DNA from: Firmicutes bacterium UBA4916
GTDB lineage: Bacteria > Bacillota > Clostridia > Tissierellales > Tepidimicrobiaceae
Length of the DNA stretch: 12,764 nt
NCBI GenBank assembly: GCA_002398845.1
Contig: DHBY01000021.1
Span: 1-12,764, forward strand
Direction: 5' to 3'
A model generated the notes under the pieces. The model had not been told where the DNA came from. It was given only the letters and a program-made list of their open reading frames with translations, and did no database searches. Below are positions 1 to 7,215 of the stretch, one piece after another. Every line of letters starts with the position of its first letter. The stretch's first letter is position 1. Made by a program: the position numbers and the translations under genes.

Positions 1-432
1 GACTCTTGCCCAGCTTTCTGTTTTCCCAAACAATTCAGCTATCTTTGAAAATGATAAATTTCCGAAAAAACGCAGTGTAAATACTTCTTTATATGGTTCT
101 TCTAAATTATGAATTAACTTATGAATTTCAAACGCATCTTCATCGTCAATTAACTTTTGTTCAAAATCAATATCAAAAACATCGGCTATATCGTCAACAT
201 CTTCCAAATTTTTTTGTTCTTTCTTTAGATATGAAAAATATGAGTTCTTAGCAATTTGACAGAGCCAAACACGCATCTTACAGTTTCCTTTGAACTTATC
301 AATATTTTTTAACGCTTTAAAAAATGTTTCTTGTGTTATATCCTCTGCAATACTTTCGTTTTTAGAAAGACATAGCACGTATCTATATACATCCTTGAAA
401 TATTCGGAGTATATTTCTTCAAATTCCGTCAC
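1..432 (-). CDS. ECF-type RNA polymerase sigma factor, C-terminus cut by window edge
   Basis: Extracytoplasmic-function sigma-70 factor that would direct core RNA polymerase to a small regulon. 144 codons are visible. Region 2 covers about residues 4-72, with the region 2.2-like stretch DITQETFFKA at 31-40. Region 4 starts near 96 and includes the helix-turn-helix around LSFSKIAELFG (126-136). ECF factors are usually 160-180 residues, so roughly 15-35 residues lie beyond the edge. I chose the GTG at 430-432: it has a good Shine-Dalgarno (AAGGCGGTG, 438-446) at proper spacing. The in-frame ATG at 448-450 has no Shine-Dalgarno, and a promoter at 455-482 would start transcription about there. 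A partner anti-sigma gene is expected beyond the left edge, but this is not visible. The specific ECF subgroup cannot be assigned. Confidence 0.9.
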   Translation of the reverse strand, partial: MTEFEEIYSEYFKDVYRYVLCLSKNESIAEDITQETFFKALKNIDKFKGNCKMRVWLCQIAKNSYFSYLKKEQKNLEDVDDIADVFDIDFEQKLIDDEDAFEIHKLIHNLEEPYKEVFTLRFFGNLSFSKIAELFGKTESWARV

Positions 433-454
433 ATTTTCACCGCCTTTCATATAT

Positions 455-482
455 AAGACTATCAAAATCGTATTTCGTTACA
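455..482 (-). promoter_or_regulatory. Candidate ECF-type promoter of the sigma gene (autoregulation)
   Basis: Read on the minus strand, TGTAAC (477-482) is followed by a 16-base spacer and AGTCTT (455-460). The AAC-containing -35 element with a 16-17 base spacer is the usual form of promoters read by ECF sigma factors, which often drive their own gene. The implied transcription start is near 447-449, just upstream of the Shine-Dalgarno for the GTG start. Motif match is by eye only. Confidence 0.55.
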
Positions 483-520
483 ACATAATAATATATTAGC
501 ACTTTTTTTATATATTTTTA

Positions 521-545
521 CCGAATAATTTATATTATTGTTCGG
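521..545. repeat. 25-base imperfect palindrome between the divergent sigma and DUF3298 genes
   Basis: Arms CCGAATAAT (521-529) and ATTGTTCGG (537-545) are complementary at 8 of 9 positions across a 7-base centre. No U-tract follows on either strand, so it does not look like a terminator. Its position between two divergent genes suggests an operator for an unidentified dimeric regulator, but no binding protein can be named. Confidence 0.45.
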
Positions 546-605
546 AATTTAATTTTCCTTTTTAGTATAGCCTATCCAGTGAATAATTCAAGCCTAGCTC
601 TTTGT

Positions 606-635
606 TTGTCACATCTTTAATCCCATGCATATAAT
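606..635 (+). promoter_or_regulatory. Candidate vegetative promoter of the DUF3298 gene
   Basis: TTGTCA (606-611) and TATAAT (630-635) are separated by 18 bases. A second overlapping TATAAT lies at 635-640. Transcription would start near 642-647, giving a leader of about 25 bases that contains the Shine-Dalgarno for the ATG at 670. These are good matches to the housekeeping sigma consensus. Confidence 0.55.
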
Positions 636-669
636 ATAATAAAGTTCTTTTTCTGAAGGGGGAAGTTTT

Positions 670-1263
670 ATGGATGGTAGAATATACCCTGTTATTGTAA
701 ATACTTTAAAGATGAAAAATACAAATTTGGATATAGACTATCCTCAAGTAACTTGTCTTATGAATCCAAATGCTCAAGAAATAATAAACAGAACAATAAT
801 TAGTACTGTACAAATGTTAATACAACAACAAGGTCCTTATGAAGAAATGGATGGCACCTACGAATTAAAAAATAATGACAAAGGTGTTCTTAGTATAGTT
901 TTAATTAACTATTCCTTTGCAGGTGGTGCTCACGGAAATACCATTGTAAAAGCATTGAATTTTGATATTGAAACCGGTCATGTCTATACTTTGCCCGAAT
1001 TATTTAAACCAAATAGCGATTATGTAAAAAGAATATCTGATATTATTAAAGTTCAAATAAAAGCTAGAAATTTACCTACGCTTGGAGATTTTACAGAAAT
1101 CAATCCAAATCAAGATTTTTATATTGCTGATAGATCATTGGTTATATTTTTTCAGCTATATGAAATTACTCCATATTATGTAGGCATCCCATATTTCCCA
1201 ATCTCCATATATGAATTAGAAGATATAATAAATGAAAATGGTCCACTTCAAAGAATGTTTTAG
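670..1263 (+). CDS. Soluble DUF4163/DUF3298 (RsiV/PdaC-type) domain protein
   Basis: 197 residues of the fold found in the outer domain of the anti-sigma factor RsiV and in PdaC-type cell-wall proteins. The N-terminal ~80 residues fit DUF4163. The DUF3298 hallmark AGGAHGN is at 84-90 and is followed by NFDIETG (97-103). There is no signal peptide, lipobox or membrane helix, so as read here the protein is cytoplasmic, unlike RsiV or PdaC. The ATG has a strong Shine-Dalgarno (AAGGGGGAAG, ending about 5 bases upstream). The gene is divergent from an ECF sigma gene, and RsiV itself controls an ECF factor, SigV. That makes a functional link tempting, but a free DUF3298 domain without an N-terminal sigma-binding segment is not a recognised anti-sigma factor. 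The role is unknown; the family call is confident. Confidence 0.85.
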   Translation: MDGRIYPVIVNTLKMKNTNLDIDYPQVTCLMNPNAQEIINRTIISTVQMLIQQQGPYEEMDGTYELKNNDKGVLSIVLINYSFAGGAHGNTIVKALNFDIETGHVYTLPELFKPNSDYVKRISDIIKVQIKARNLPTLGDFTEINPNQDFYIADRSLVIFFQLYEITPYYVGIPYFPISIYELEDIINENGPLQRMF

Positions 1264-1282
1264 AAATATTAATAATATGCAA

Positions 1283-1318
1283 AAGAGCCAATCCTGAGGG
1301 ACTGGTTCTCTCTTTTTC
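1283..1318 (+). terminator. Intrinsic terminator after the DUF3298 gene, possibly bidirectional
   Basis: A hairpin with arms around AGAGCCAATCC (1284-1294) and GGACTGGTTCTCT (1299-1311), with a small bulge, is followed by CTTTTT on the plus strand. It begins about 20 bases after the stop of the DUF3298 gene. On the minus strand the same hairpin is followed by TTTT, so it may also end transcripts of the acetyltransferase gene at 1458-1982. Confidence 0.75.
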
Positions 1319-1457
1319 TATTATAAAATTTTTATACTTCCTAGTTTCATCTAATTCCCTCATATGTTCCATATTCTGATATCTTAATACTTCATATTTA
1401 TGATAATACGACAAGCTTGTATATTAAAATCCTAAGTCTCTAACTGCCTCCATAACC

Positions 1458-1982
1458 TCAATCTAAATTAATCCAATATCTTTGTGTGATTCTATCCCCT
1501 TCTTGGATTTCATTTTCCATTACCCCGCCATTATTTATAATTGTCTTAGCTAATGCCATATTATCCTTGTCGCAGGTGATTAGCACTTTTTTAATACCTA
1601 ATCTTGTACACTCTTTTAAAGCTAAGGCTAACATTTCAGTTGCATAACCTTTTTGTCTTTCTGACTTTCTCACACTATAGCCAATATGTCCGCCAAAATT
1701 AAATAAAAAATCATTTAATCTATGTCTAACATCAATCATACCAATTAAGCGACCATCATCAATTGAAATAGCAATATATGTAGTTGCTGGAACTAAACCT
1801 TTTCTTACCGTTTCTTCCTTCAAATTATCACAAATTGAACTGTACCATTCTTCAAATATATTAAAATTTCTTAGACCGCCTGTCCCATCCATGCTATCCC
1901 CATCTTCAATAAATTCCCTTTTATAATCCATGATTTCAGATTTATACTCTATCGTCGGCAAAACTAGTTTTAGTCTATTCAT
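1458..1982 (-). CDS. GNAT-family N-acetyltransferase (COG3981-like)
   Basis: 174-residue acetyl-CoA-dependent N-acetyltransferase, substrate unknown. The acetyl-CoA binding motif A lies at about 104-118, with the R/Q-x-x-G-x-A signature RQKGYA at 109-114. The preceding strand reads GGHIGYSVR (97-105), and the LITCDKDN segment (134-141) is typical of motif B in this subfamily. Length and full-width similarity fit the COG3981 'predicted acetyltransferase' type. The ATG at 1980-1982 is preceded by AAGGAGG (1991-1997) at ideal spacing, so the start is secure. A promoter candidate lies at 2038-2065, so the gene is probably transcribed on its own. A second GNAT gene and a GNAT remnant lie within 2 kb. 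Confidence 0.88.
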   Translation of the reverse strand: MNRLKLVLPTIEYKSEIMDYKREFIEDGDSMDGTGGLRNFNIFEEWYSSICDNLKEETVRKGLVPATTYIAISIDDGRLIGMIDVRHRLNDFLFNFGGHIGYSVRKSERQKGYATEMLALALKECTRLGIKKVLITCDKDNMALAKTIINNGGVMENEIQEGDRITQRYWINLD

Positions 1983-2037
1983 GTTGAATTCCTCCTTAAT
2001 AAATACCTTTTATCTCTTTAAACTGGAAACTAACCAT

Positions 2038-2065
2038 AATATATCAATAATAACAAATATGTAAA
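2038..2065 (-). promoter_or_regulatory. Candidate promoter of the GNAT gene at 1458-1982
   Basis: On the minus strand TTTACA (2060-2065) and TATATT (2038-2043) are 16 bases apart. Both are near-consensus vegetative elements and lie about 55 bases upstream of the start codon, between the hydrolase stop and the acetyltransferase Shine-Dalgarno. In AT-rich DNA such matches can arise by chance. Confidence 0.4.
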
Positions 2066-2072
2066 TATTCCA

Positions 2073-2825
2073 TTAAAGGTACTTTTTAAGCCAATCAGTT
2101 GATAATTTGACTACCATATCAAAATGATCTAGAAAACTATGGTTTGATTCATTAATAACCTCTATTCGTGAATCAGCTGAAAGCATATTAATTGCCACTT
2201 TTGATCTTTCATAAAGTAAACTCTCTTCCTCATCACCATCTCCATGAATTAGCAAAGTTGGGCATTTAATCCTTCCTAATAGCTCTTTTTGATTAATTAG
2301 CTCAAATCCTTCTATTATTTTTCTATCGATTATAATCTTCTCTCGTGTTCCCCCAGATATGTATTCTGTTATGAATCCATTTTCCTTTAATTCCTTCATT
2401 TGCTCCTGAGTAAAGAATTCATCCCAGTTGTATTCCATAGGACCAGTTAAAGCCCCTAATAAAACCATTGTTGTTATTTGAGGAATATAACTCTTCAAGC
2501 AAATTAAAGTCCCAAGACTATATCCATATAATGCAATTTTTTCATACCCCTTTGAAATCACATATGAAATTGCAGATTTTAAATCATCTACCTCTTTTTC
2601 AATGGTTAAACTATCATTATCACTTTCTCCACAACCACTAAAATCAAAGGCCAAGGCATCAAAACCACATTTATTAAAAGCTATAGCAAGTTTTTCGAAA
2701 CGACCTTTTGAATATTTGTTAGACATAAAACCATGGCACATTATGATTATGGATTTTGAATTAGATGAATATAGGTTTCCTACTAATCTTAAGTCTCTTG
2801 AATTTCTAAATGTTATTTGCTCCAT
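2073..2825 (-). CDS. Alpha/beta hydrolase (serine esterase/lipase-like)
   Basis: 250-residue cytoplasmic hydrolase with a complete catalytic triad as read: the nucleophile elbow GYSLG puts Ser at 103, the acid is probably Asp198 in HGDGDE, and the base is His229 in NHSF. The oxyanion-hole segment HGF is at 31-33. The short cap between residues ~120 and 180 resembles esterase or peptidase-type hydrolases; the substrate cannot be predicted. I chose the ATG at 2823-2825 because AGGAGG lies 7 bases upstream. An in-frame ATG at 2853-2855 would add 10 residues and also has a usable Shine-Dalgarno (AAGGTGA), which overlaps the stop of the GNAT remnant upstream. The gene is in the same orientation as the acetyltransferases on both sides. 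Confidence 0.85.
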   Translation of the reverse strand: MEQITFRNSRDLRLVGNLYSSNSKSIIIMCHGFMSNKYSKGRFEKLAIAFNKCGFDALAFDFSGCGESDNDSLTIEKEVDDLKSAISYVISKGYEKIALYGYSLGTLICLKSYIPQITTMVLLGALTGPMEYNWDEFFTQEQMKELKENGFITEYISGGTREKIIIDRKIIEGFELINQKELLGRIKCPTLLIHGDGDEEESLLYERSKVAINMLSADSRIEVINESNHSFLDHFDMVVKLSTDWLKKYL

Positions 2826-2864
2826 TCCTATTCCTCCTAGAAATTTAGCTGTCATGCTATCACC

Positions 2865-3131
2865 TTAAATTTCAAACCAAAGCACCGTGCCTTTTTTGAA
2901 AAATTTAAAGCCAGCTTTTTCTGCCATTCTATTTGAAACTATATTAGAATCCATTCAATCCCATTGGGCTACATATCCATTGTCTATACATTCATTTACA
3001 AAGTATTGGATTAGGGTAAATGCAACACCTTTTTTTCTATCAATATAATACTCATGTTTCAAAAGTTTCATATCACTATAATCATAGTAGGATTCCGCTT
3101 GTTCTATAGATTTAAAATATTGATTTATATT
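2865..3131 (-). pseudogene. Decayed 3' fragment of a GNAT acetyltransferase with an in-frame TGA
   Basis: Translating the minus strand upward from the TAA at 2865-2867 gives an open frame of 88 codons interrupted once by TGA at 2955-2957. The text reads like the C-terminal half of a GNAT protein: a strand-helix segment around GVAFTLIQYFVNECIDNGY, then Q-W-D, the stop, and then a typical last helix with MAEKAGF. In this subfamily the residue after WD is often Cys (TGT/TGC), so a single substitution to TGA explains the stop. No start codon with a ribosome site is present. The frame simply runs back to the TAG stop (3132-3134) of the intact GNAT gene upstream, so the 5' half is gone. Not expected to be functional. 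Confidence 0.75.
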
Positions 3132-3578
3132 CTATAATTTCACAACATATTGGCAGGTTCTTTTTCTCCCTGTTTTGTACATCCCATGCCATGATGGAAC
3201 ATCTACAATGTCTATTAGTTCTGCACCACTATATTCACATGTCTTTCTAGAGGCAGTATTTTCAGGATCGCAAGTTATAATTACCTTATCCATCTCATGC
3301 CTTTTAGCTAATAGAAATAGTAATTTACAAGCTTTTGATGCATAATGATTTCCCCTGAATTCTTCATAAACTTCATACCCTATATTTCCACCATATTTTG
3401 TATTCTCATTATGTCCTATACGCAAATCACACTCCCCAACCTCTACACCATCTATATTTCTAATAATGGTAAAATAGTATGCAGGTACATATCCCTTCTT
3501 TTTATTTTCATCAGCAGTTTTATTTAGATATAAATAAACCTCTTGATCATTTAAGTCAGCAGTATCATAAAATAACAT
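3132..3578 (-). CDS. GNAT-family N-acetyltransferase (short, about 150 residues)
   Basis: 148-residue acetyl-CoA-dependent acetyltransferase, substrate unknown. Core strands carry VGECDLRIG (47-55) and GGNIGYEV (63-70). They are followed by the pyrophosphate-binding loop RGNHYA (75-80) and the motif B-like segment IITCDPEN at 100-107. The length fits a complete protein of this subfamily. The ATG at 3576-3578 is preceded by AGGGGGGAT at about 7 bases, so the start is well supported. The stop TAG is immediately followed, in the same frame, by the remnant of another GNAT gene, which suggests local duplication or deletion among acetyltransferase genes. It lies just downstream of the LanFEG-type cluster in the same direction but is separated from it by about 130 bases. 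Confidence 0.85.
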   Translation of the reverse strand: MLFYDTADLNDQEVYLYLNKTADENKKKGYVPAYYFTIIRNIDGVEVGECDLRIGHNENTKYGGNIGYEVYEEFRGNHYASKACKLLFLLAKRHEMDKVIITCDPENTASRKTCEYSGAELIDIVDVPSWHGMYKTGRKRTCQYVVKL

Positions 3579-3711
3579 AGTTATCCCCCCTAAAATAAAT
3601 AATTGAATAAAATATAAGTAATGATTTATCTTTTATTTTTTCAGAAAATCCCCATACTTCTTCAATGGGATAATATAGTACCTTATTCTCTAACTTAAGT
3701 AAAATAATTAA

Positions 3712-5079
3712 CTAATAAATACAAATTGGTAATTTAATCATAACTGCCCCACCACCACTTTTATTATTAGATAATATAAGTTCCCCATTATGCTTTGTTA
3801 TAATGGAATTTGCTATATATAGACCTAATCCATGATGTCCAGTTTTTGTTCTACTTTCATTTTCCATAAAAAATTGTTCCTTCCCATACTTTAACATCTT
3901 TTTAGAAAAACCTTTCCCCTGATCTATTACCTGAATAATTAGTTTAAAATTATCTATTGTACCATTAATAGTAATAGTTGAGTTGCTTGGAGAAAAATCT
4001 ACTGCATTTGTAATAATATTCATAAATGCTCGTTCCAATTCACATACATGTCCTTTTATATATAAATCTTCTTCAATGTCTATATTCCAATTAATATTAA
4101 TATCTTTTATTTTTCCCAGTGCTTCCCCTTGCTTTCTTAAAGAGTTTACCAATTTCCCAATATAGATAATTTCATTTGGCCCATTATTTTCTATTTCCTT
4201 TTTTGTAATAGCTAACAAGTTTTGTAAATATTTTTCCATCTGTATACTGCTTTCCTCTATATAATTACAGTAACTTTTCTGTTCTTCCGTCATATCTGTC
4301 TCATTAAGCAATCCTGCATTACCCTTAACTATTGTTAAAGGAGTTTTTATATCATGTGCTAAAGCGGAGATTTGTTCTTTTCTTTGCTGTTCTACTAACC
4401 ATTGTTTTTCAAGAGCTATTTTTAAAGAATCTTTCATATTATCAATTCCTTGAAGAACGGCATCTATCTCATTGATATTACTCCTATCAACATTAAAATC
4501 TAAATCCTGTTCTTTTATTTTTTCAGTAGCTAATAGAAGAGTTTTTAATTCCCTGTTTATCTTTTTAGAAAACCTATTAGACCACAAAATGATAATGGCA
4601 ATAAGTTCAATGAAGAATATAACTACTATTGTAAGTTCTGCATTAGGTAAAACTCTCCTTAAAGTTTCACTTTTATATTCCATCTTTAAAGGATAGTTAA
4701 TAATCAGTATCCCTTCCGTGCGATGAATGATAGTAATATAATTTGATAAACCTCTAGTTCCTTTACCCCCAATGTAATTGTCCCAATTTATCTTTTTATC
4801 TCTAGAAGAAAAATTCCCATATAAGAATTGTCCATCTTCTGAATAAACTCCAAAACTACACATTGGAGTTAACAAATCCATAGTCACCTTAGGGGAGTTC
4901 TTTAAATCCTCAAAATTCTTCTGAATCATTTTTTCAGAGTAATTTGCTGGATAAACTCCAATTGATACTACAATGAAAATAAGATAATTGACTAACATTA
5001 AAGCTATAATTAGTATACCGAGAGATATAACATATTCAATAAAGGTGGTTCTAAGTTTTTTACTTTTTCTTATTCCCAT
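3712..5079 (-). CDS. Sensor histidine kinase of a LanFEG/Cpr-type peptide-resistance module
   Basis: 455-residue membrane kinase. One helix at about 16-40 and another at about 148-167 enclose an outer domain of ~105 residues, followed by a HAMP-like linker and the kinase core. The phosphoacceptor is His242 in the H-box (ALAHDIKTPLT). The N-box is around N354/N358, the G1 box DQGKG is at 386-390 and the G2 box GHHGLGL at 414-420; all key motifs are intact. Unlike the short BceS-type sensors it has a true extracellular domain, as in NisK/SpaK and the clostridial CprK. Its start overlaps the end of the response-regulator gene by 10 bases, implying translational coupling and partnership. The inferred signal is a lantibiotic or other cationic peptide, from gene context; the ligand itself cannot be read from sequence. 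Confidence 0.9.
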   Translation of the reverse strand: MGIRKSKKLRTTFIEYVISLGILIIALMLVNYLIFIVVSIGVYPANYSEKMIQKNFEDLKNSPKVTMDLLTPMCSFGVYSEDGQFLYGNFSSRDKKINWDNYIGGKGTRGLSNYITIIHRTEGILIINYPLKMEYKSETLRRVLPNAELTIVVIFFIELIAIIILWSNRFSKKINRELKTLLLATEKIKEQDLDFNVDRSNINEIDAVLQGIDNMKDSLKIALEKQWLVEQQRKEQISALAHDIKTPLTIVKGNAGLLNETDMTEEQKSYCNYIEESSIQMEKYLQNLLAITKKEIENNGPNEIIYIGKLVNSLRKQGEALGKIKDININWNIDIEEDLYIKGHVCELERAFMNIITNAVDFSPSNSTITINGTIDNFKLIIQVIDQGKGFSKKMLKYGKEQFFMENESRTKTGHHGLGLYIANSIITKHNGELILSNNKSGGGAVMIKLPICIY

Positions 5080-5729
5080 TTATATCCTACTCCCCAAATT
5101 GTTTTAATTGGTTTTTCACCAAATTGGATAAATTTAGCCCGTATATTTTTTATATGCTCTACTATTGCACTTAGGTTACTGTCCCTTTCAAAACCAAAAA
5201 TTGATTCAAATATTTGTTCCTTTGAAAAGGTTTGACCATGATGAAGAGCTAAATACTCACTTATTTCATATTCACTTTTAGTTAGAGGAATCTTTCTATC
5301 AAGTACAAAACATTCTTTACTAGATATTGAAAATCTAACATTACCAATATTTATAGAATTTATCTTTTTCCTTTGTTCTCTTCTAATATGAGCGTCTACC
5401 CTTGCACGAAGTTCTTGAACTCCAAAAGGTTTTGTTAAATAGTCATCTGCTCCTAATCCTAGTCCTTTAATTATATCTGTTTCATCTGATTTTGCTGAAA
5501 GAAATAAGATTGGTGAATCTACAAGTCCTCTTATTCTAGAACATAGTTGAAATCCATCAATATCAGGCATCATAATATCTAATATAATTAGATGATAATA
5601 GCTTAAATCTTCATGAAAAATCTTTTCTGCCTTATCTATCTTTTTTACAAAATGGCCACTTTTACTTAGTATATTCTCAATCAAGTCTAGAATAGCCTTA
5701 TCATCATCTACAACTAAAATATTCGCCAT
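5070..5729 (-). CDS. OmpR-family response regulator of the peptide-resistance module
   Basis: 219-residue two-component regulator. The receiver domain (about 1-115) has the acidic pocket DDD at 8-10, phosphoacceptor Asp51, Ser78 at the Thr/Ser switch position and Lys100. The C-terminal winged helix (about 128-219) ends with the typical hairpin TIWGVGYKWE. The Shine-Dalgarno AGGGGGAT sits just upstream of the ATG and overlaps the stop of the MutG-type permease gene, which ends 10 bases before. It is expected to be phosphorylated by the kinase encoded directly downstream and to activate the ABC transporter operon. The repeated TATAAG elements at 7964-8003 are the most likely binding sites. In the C. 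difficile Cpr system the regulator is, as I recall, encoded away from the transporter; here all five genes are together. Confidence 0.92.
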   Translation of the reverse strand: MANILVVDDDKAILDLIENILSKSGHFVKKIDKAEKIFHEDLSYYHLIILDIMMPDIDGFQLCSRIRGLVDSPILFLSAKSDETDIIKGLGLGADDYLTKPFGVQELRARVDAHIRREQRKKINSINIGNVRFSISSKECFVLDRKIPLTKSEYEISEYLALHHGQTFSKEQIFESIFGFERDSNLSAIVEHIKNIRAKFIQFGEKPIKTIWGVGYKWE

Positions 5730-5739
5730 AAAAATCCCC

Positions 5740-6495
5740 CTATTCCTCTGCCTTTTTCCCTTCCCAATTTGTAAACCACAATAACATTATTATCAAGGAT
5801 AGAATCGTACCAACAATAGATATAATGATTCCTAAATATAAATCTGACTCTGTAAAAGCACCACTAATATTTTGATATTTCATAACTAAATATCCAATAA
5901 ACCTTATGCTCCAGGAACTTGGAAAAAATGGCCACCTGCCATCCCCCATACCTGTTAAAAACAAAGCTGATATTAGTGACTCTACAATTCCCACTCCAAT
6001 GGAAACTCCCTTTGAAAATCTAAGACTCAAAAAGAAATGTAAAACATAAAGAAAAATATTACTACCTATTAATAGCCCAACAACAGCTAAGTACATACTA
6101 AATGGTAATGTATCATTTTCTATAAATGAAAATCCTACATAAAAACCAATAACAGCTAATATGGTACTAAAGCCACCTAATAATAAAAATATAATCAGCT
6201 TACTAATAAACGATAAATATTTTATTTCTGAACTAGCTAAAAGATTTTTATAGTTTCCTGCCATATACTCTTGATTAGCTACCATTGAAGTAATTATACC
6301 AATTAATATGGGAAAAGCCATACATAATACTTGTAAATATGCTGAAACCTTACTATAAGCACTCCAAGGCGCATAAGAATAATAACTTAAAAATATAAAA
6401 AGTCCTAATATTGGAATATATATATGAATCCAAATCATTTGGGTAGATTTTAGTTTGATTATATCAGCTTTTAGTAATTTTTTTAACTGCAACAT
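5740..6495 (-). CDS. Lantibiotic-immunity ABC transporter permease, MutG/EpiG/SpaG type
   Basis: 251-residue integral membrane protein with six predicted helices (about 20-39, 54-74, 96-121, 134-156, 161-181 and 220-242). The segment TGMGDGRWPFFPSSW (181-195) between helices five and six resembles the conserved GDG-WPF motif of MutG-type subunits. Together with the MutE-type permease and the ATPase it would form a LanFEG exporter that removes membrane-inserted lantibiotics or similar peptides. The ATG directly abuts the stop codon of the MutE-type gene (TAA then ATG, no gap), so translation is likely coupled. Length matches the family (about 240-255 residues). Confidence 0.88.
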   Translation of the reverse strand: MLQLKKLLKADIIKLKSTQMIWIHIYIPILGLFIFLSYYSYAPWSAYSKVSAYLQVLCMAFPILIGIITSMVANQEYMAGNYKNLLASSEIKYLSFISKLIIFLLLGGFSTILAVIGFYVGFSFIENDTLPFSMYLAVVGLLIGSNIFLYVLHFFLSLRFSKGVSIGVGIVESLISALFLTGMGDGRWPFFPSSWSIRFIGYLVMKYQNISGAFTESDLYLGIIISIVGTILSLIIMLLWFTNWEGKKAEE

Positions 6496-7215
6496 TTAAT
6501 CTACCTCCTTCTTTCTGAACCAAATTGTAGTTAAAAGGGTTAATATGATGAAGTAAATAATGGCAGTTATAGTATCTTTTATAATCATATCACCATTTAA
6601 AAAGGGGCTGTTCTCTGGAACTGGGAGCCCATTTGGTAAAATATGAAGAACTGGTGCCATTAATGCAGATGATATTCTGTATGGTGAAAATTTTAAAATT
6701 GAATTCGTATCAAAGGATACTACCCCAATAATTGTCATAGCTATATTAAAAAGCACACTAACAAACATATTAAATTGTACAGTTAAAAACATGCTAATAG
6801 GAATATTAAATAAAAATGTAAGCACTAATATAATAGATGCAAGTATATTAGCTTTTAATGATATAGTGGATTCAGATACTAAGCCAACTCCATATATCCC
6901 TGCCATAAAAATCAAACTAGTTAATAGGAGTAGAATACTCACATAAAGTATCTTTCCTAGCCATATAATACCTTTATCTTGAGGATATAATAATACTCCT
7001 TTGTAAGAAAGGTCTCTCTCCCTTGTAATTACCTGTGCAGATATAATAGCTAACATCCCTGGAAGGAACATAGCATACCACCAATTATATGCTCCATTTT
7101 GACCTCCACCCCATGAAAAACTTAATAAAATCGCAATTACTGGTGTTATAACTATAAATTTGTTTGTAGATGTTCTTTTGCTTTTTTGAAATTCTGCCTT
7201 AATTATATCTATCAT
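6496..7215 (-). CDS. Lantibiotic-immunity ABC transporter permease, MutE/EpiE/SpaE type
   Basis: 239-residue membrane protein with about six helices (roughly 19-36, 46-64, 88-112, 122-142, 145-168 and 213-232). The N-terminal lysine/arginine-rich stretch leading into the first helix, the loop ITRERDLSYKG (63-73) and the HILPNGLPVP segment (191-200) fit MutE-type subunits. Its start codon overlaps the ATPase stop (ATGA, 4 bases), and its stop abuts the next permease start. This is the compact order F-E-G typical of lantibiotic immunity operons. No precursor peptide, modification or leader-processing genes are present, so the module is for resistance rather than self-immunity of a producer, at least within this window. 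Confidence 0.88.
   Translation of the reverse strand: MIDIIKAEFQKSKRTSTNKFIVITPVIAILLSFSWGGGQNGAYNWWYAMFLPGMLAIISAQVITRERDLSYKGVLLYPQDKGIIWLGKILYVSILLLLTSLIFMAGIYGVGLVSESTISLKANILASIILVLTFLFNIPISMFLTVQFNMFVSVLFNIAMTIIGVVSFDTNSILKFSPYRISSALMAPVLHILPNGLPVPENSPFLNGDMIIKDTITAIIYFIILTLLTTIWFRKKEVD

Noticed and set aside
290..499. Plus-strand frame opposite the ECF sigma gene
   Set aside because: No Shine-Dalgarno; the opposite strand encodes a clear sigma factor with regions 2 and 4.
1166..1414. 82-codon minus-strand frame starting at TTG and running through the terminator into the DUF3298 gene
   Set aside because: No ribosome site, it translates a terminator hairpin, and its second half is antisense to a well-supported gene. 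Only its first third looks protein-like and is noted as a possible remnant.
2602..2868. Plus-strand 88-codon frame opposite the hydrolase
   Set aside because: Antisense shadow of the catalytic core of the alpha/beta hydrolase; no start signals and low-complexity composition.
3640..3670. CCCAT/ATGGG hairpin downstream of the histidine kinase gene on the minus strand
   Set aside because: Only five base pairs with a nine-base loop and a broken T-run (GATTTTC); too weak to call as the terminator of the LanFEG cluster.
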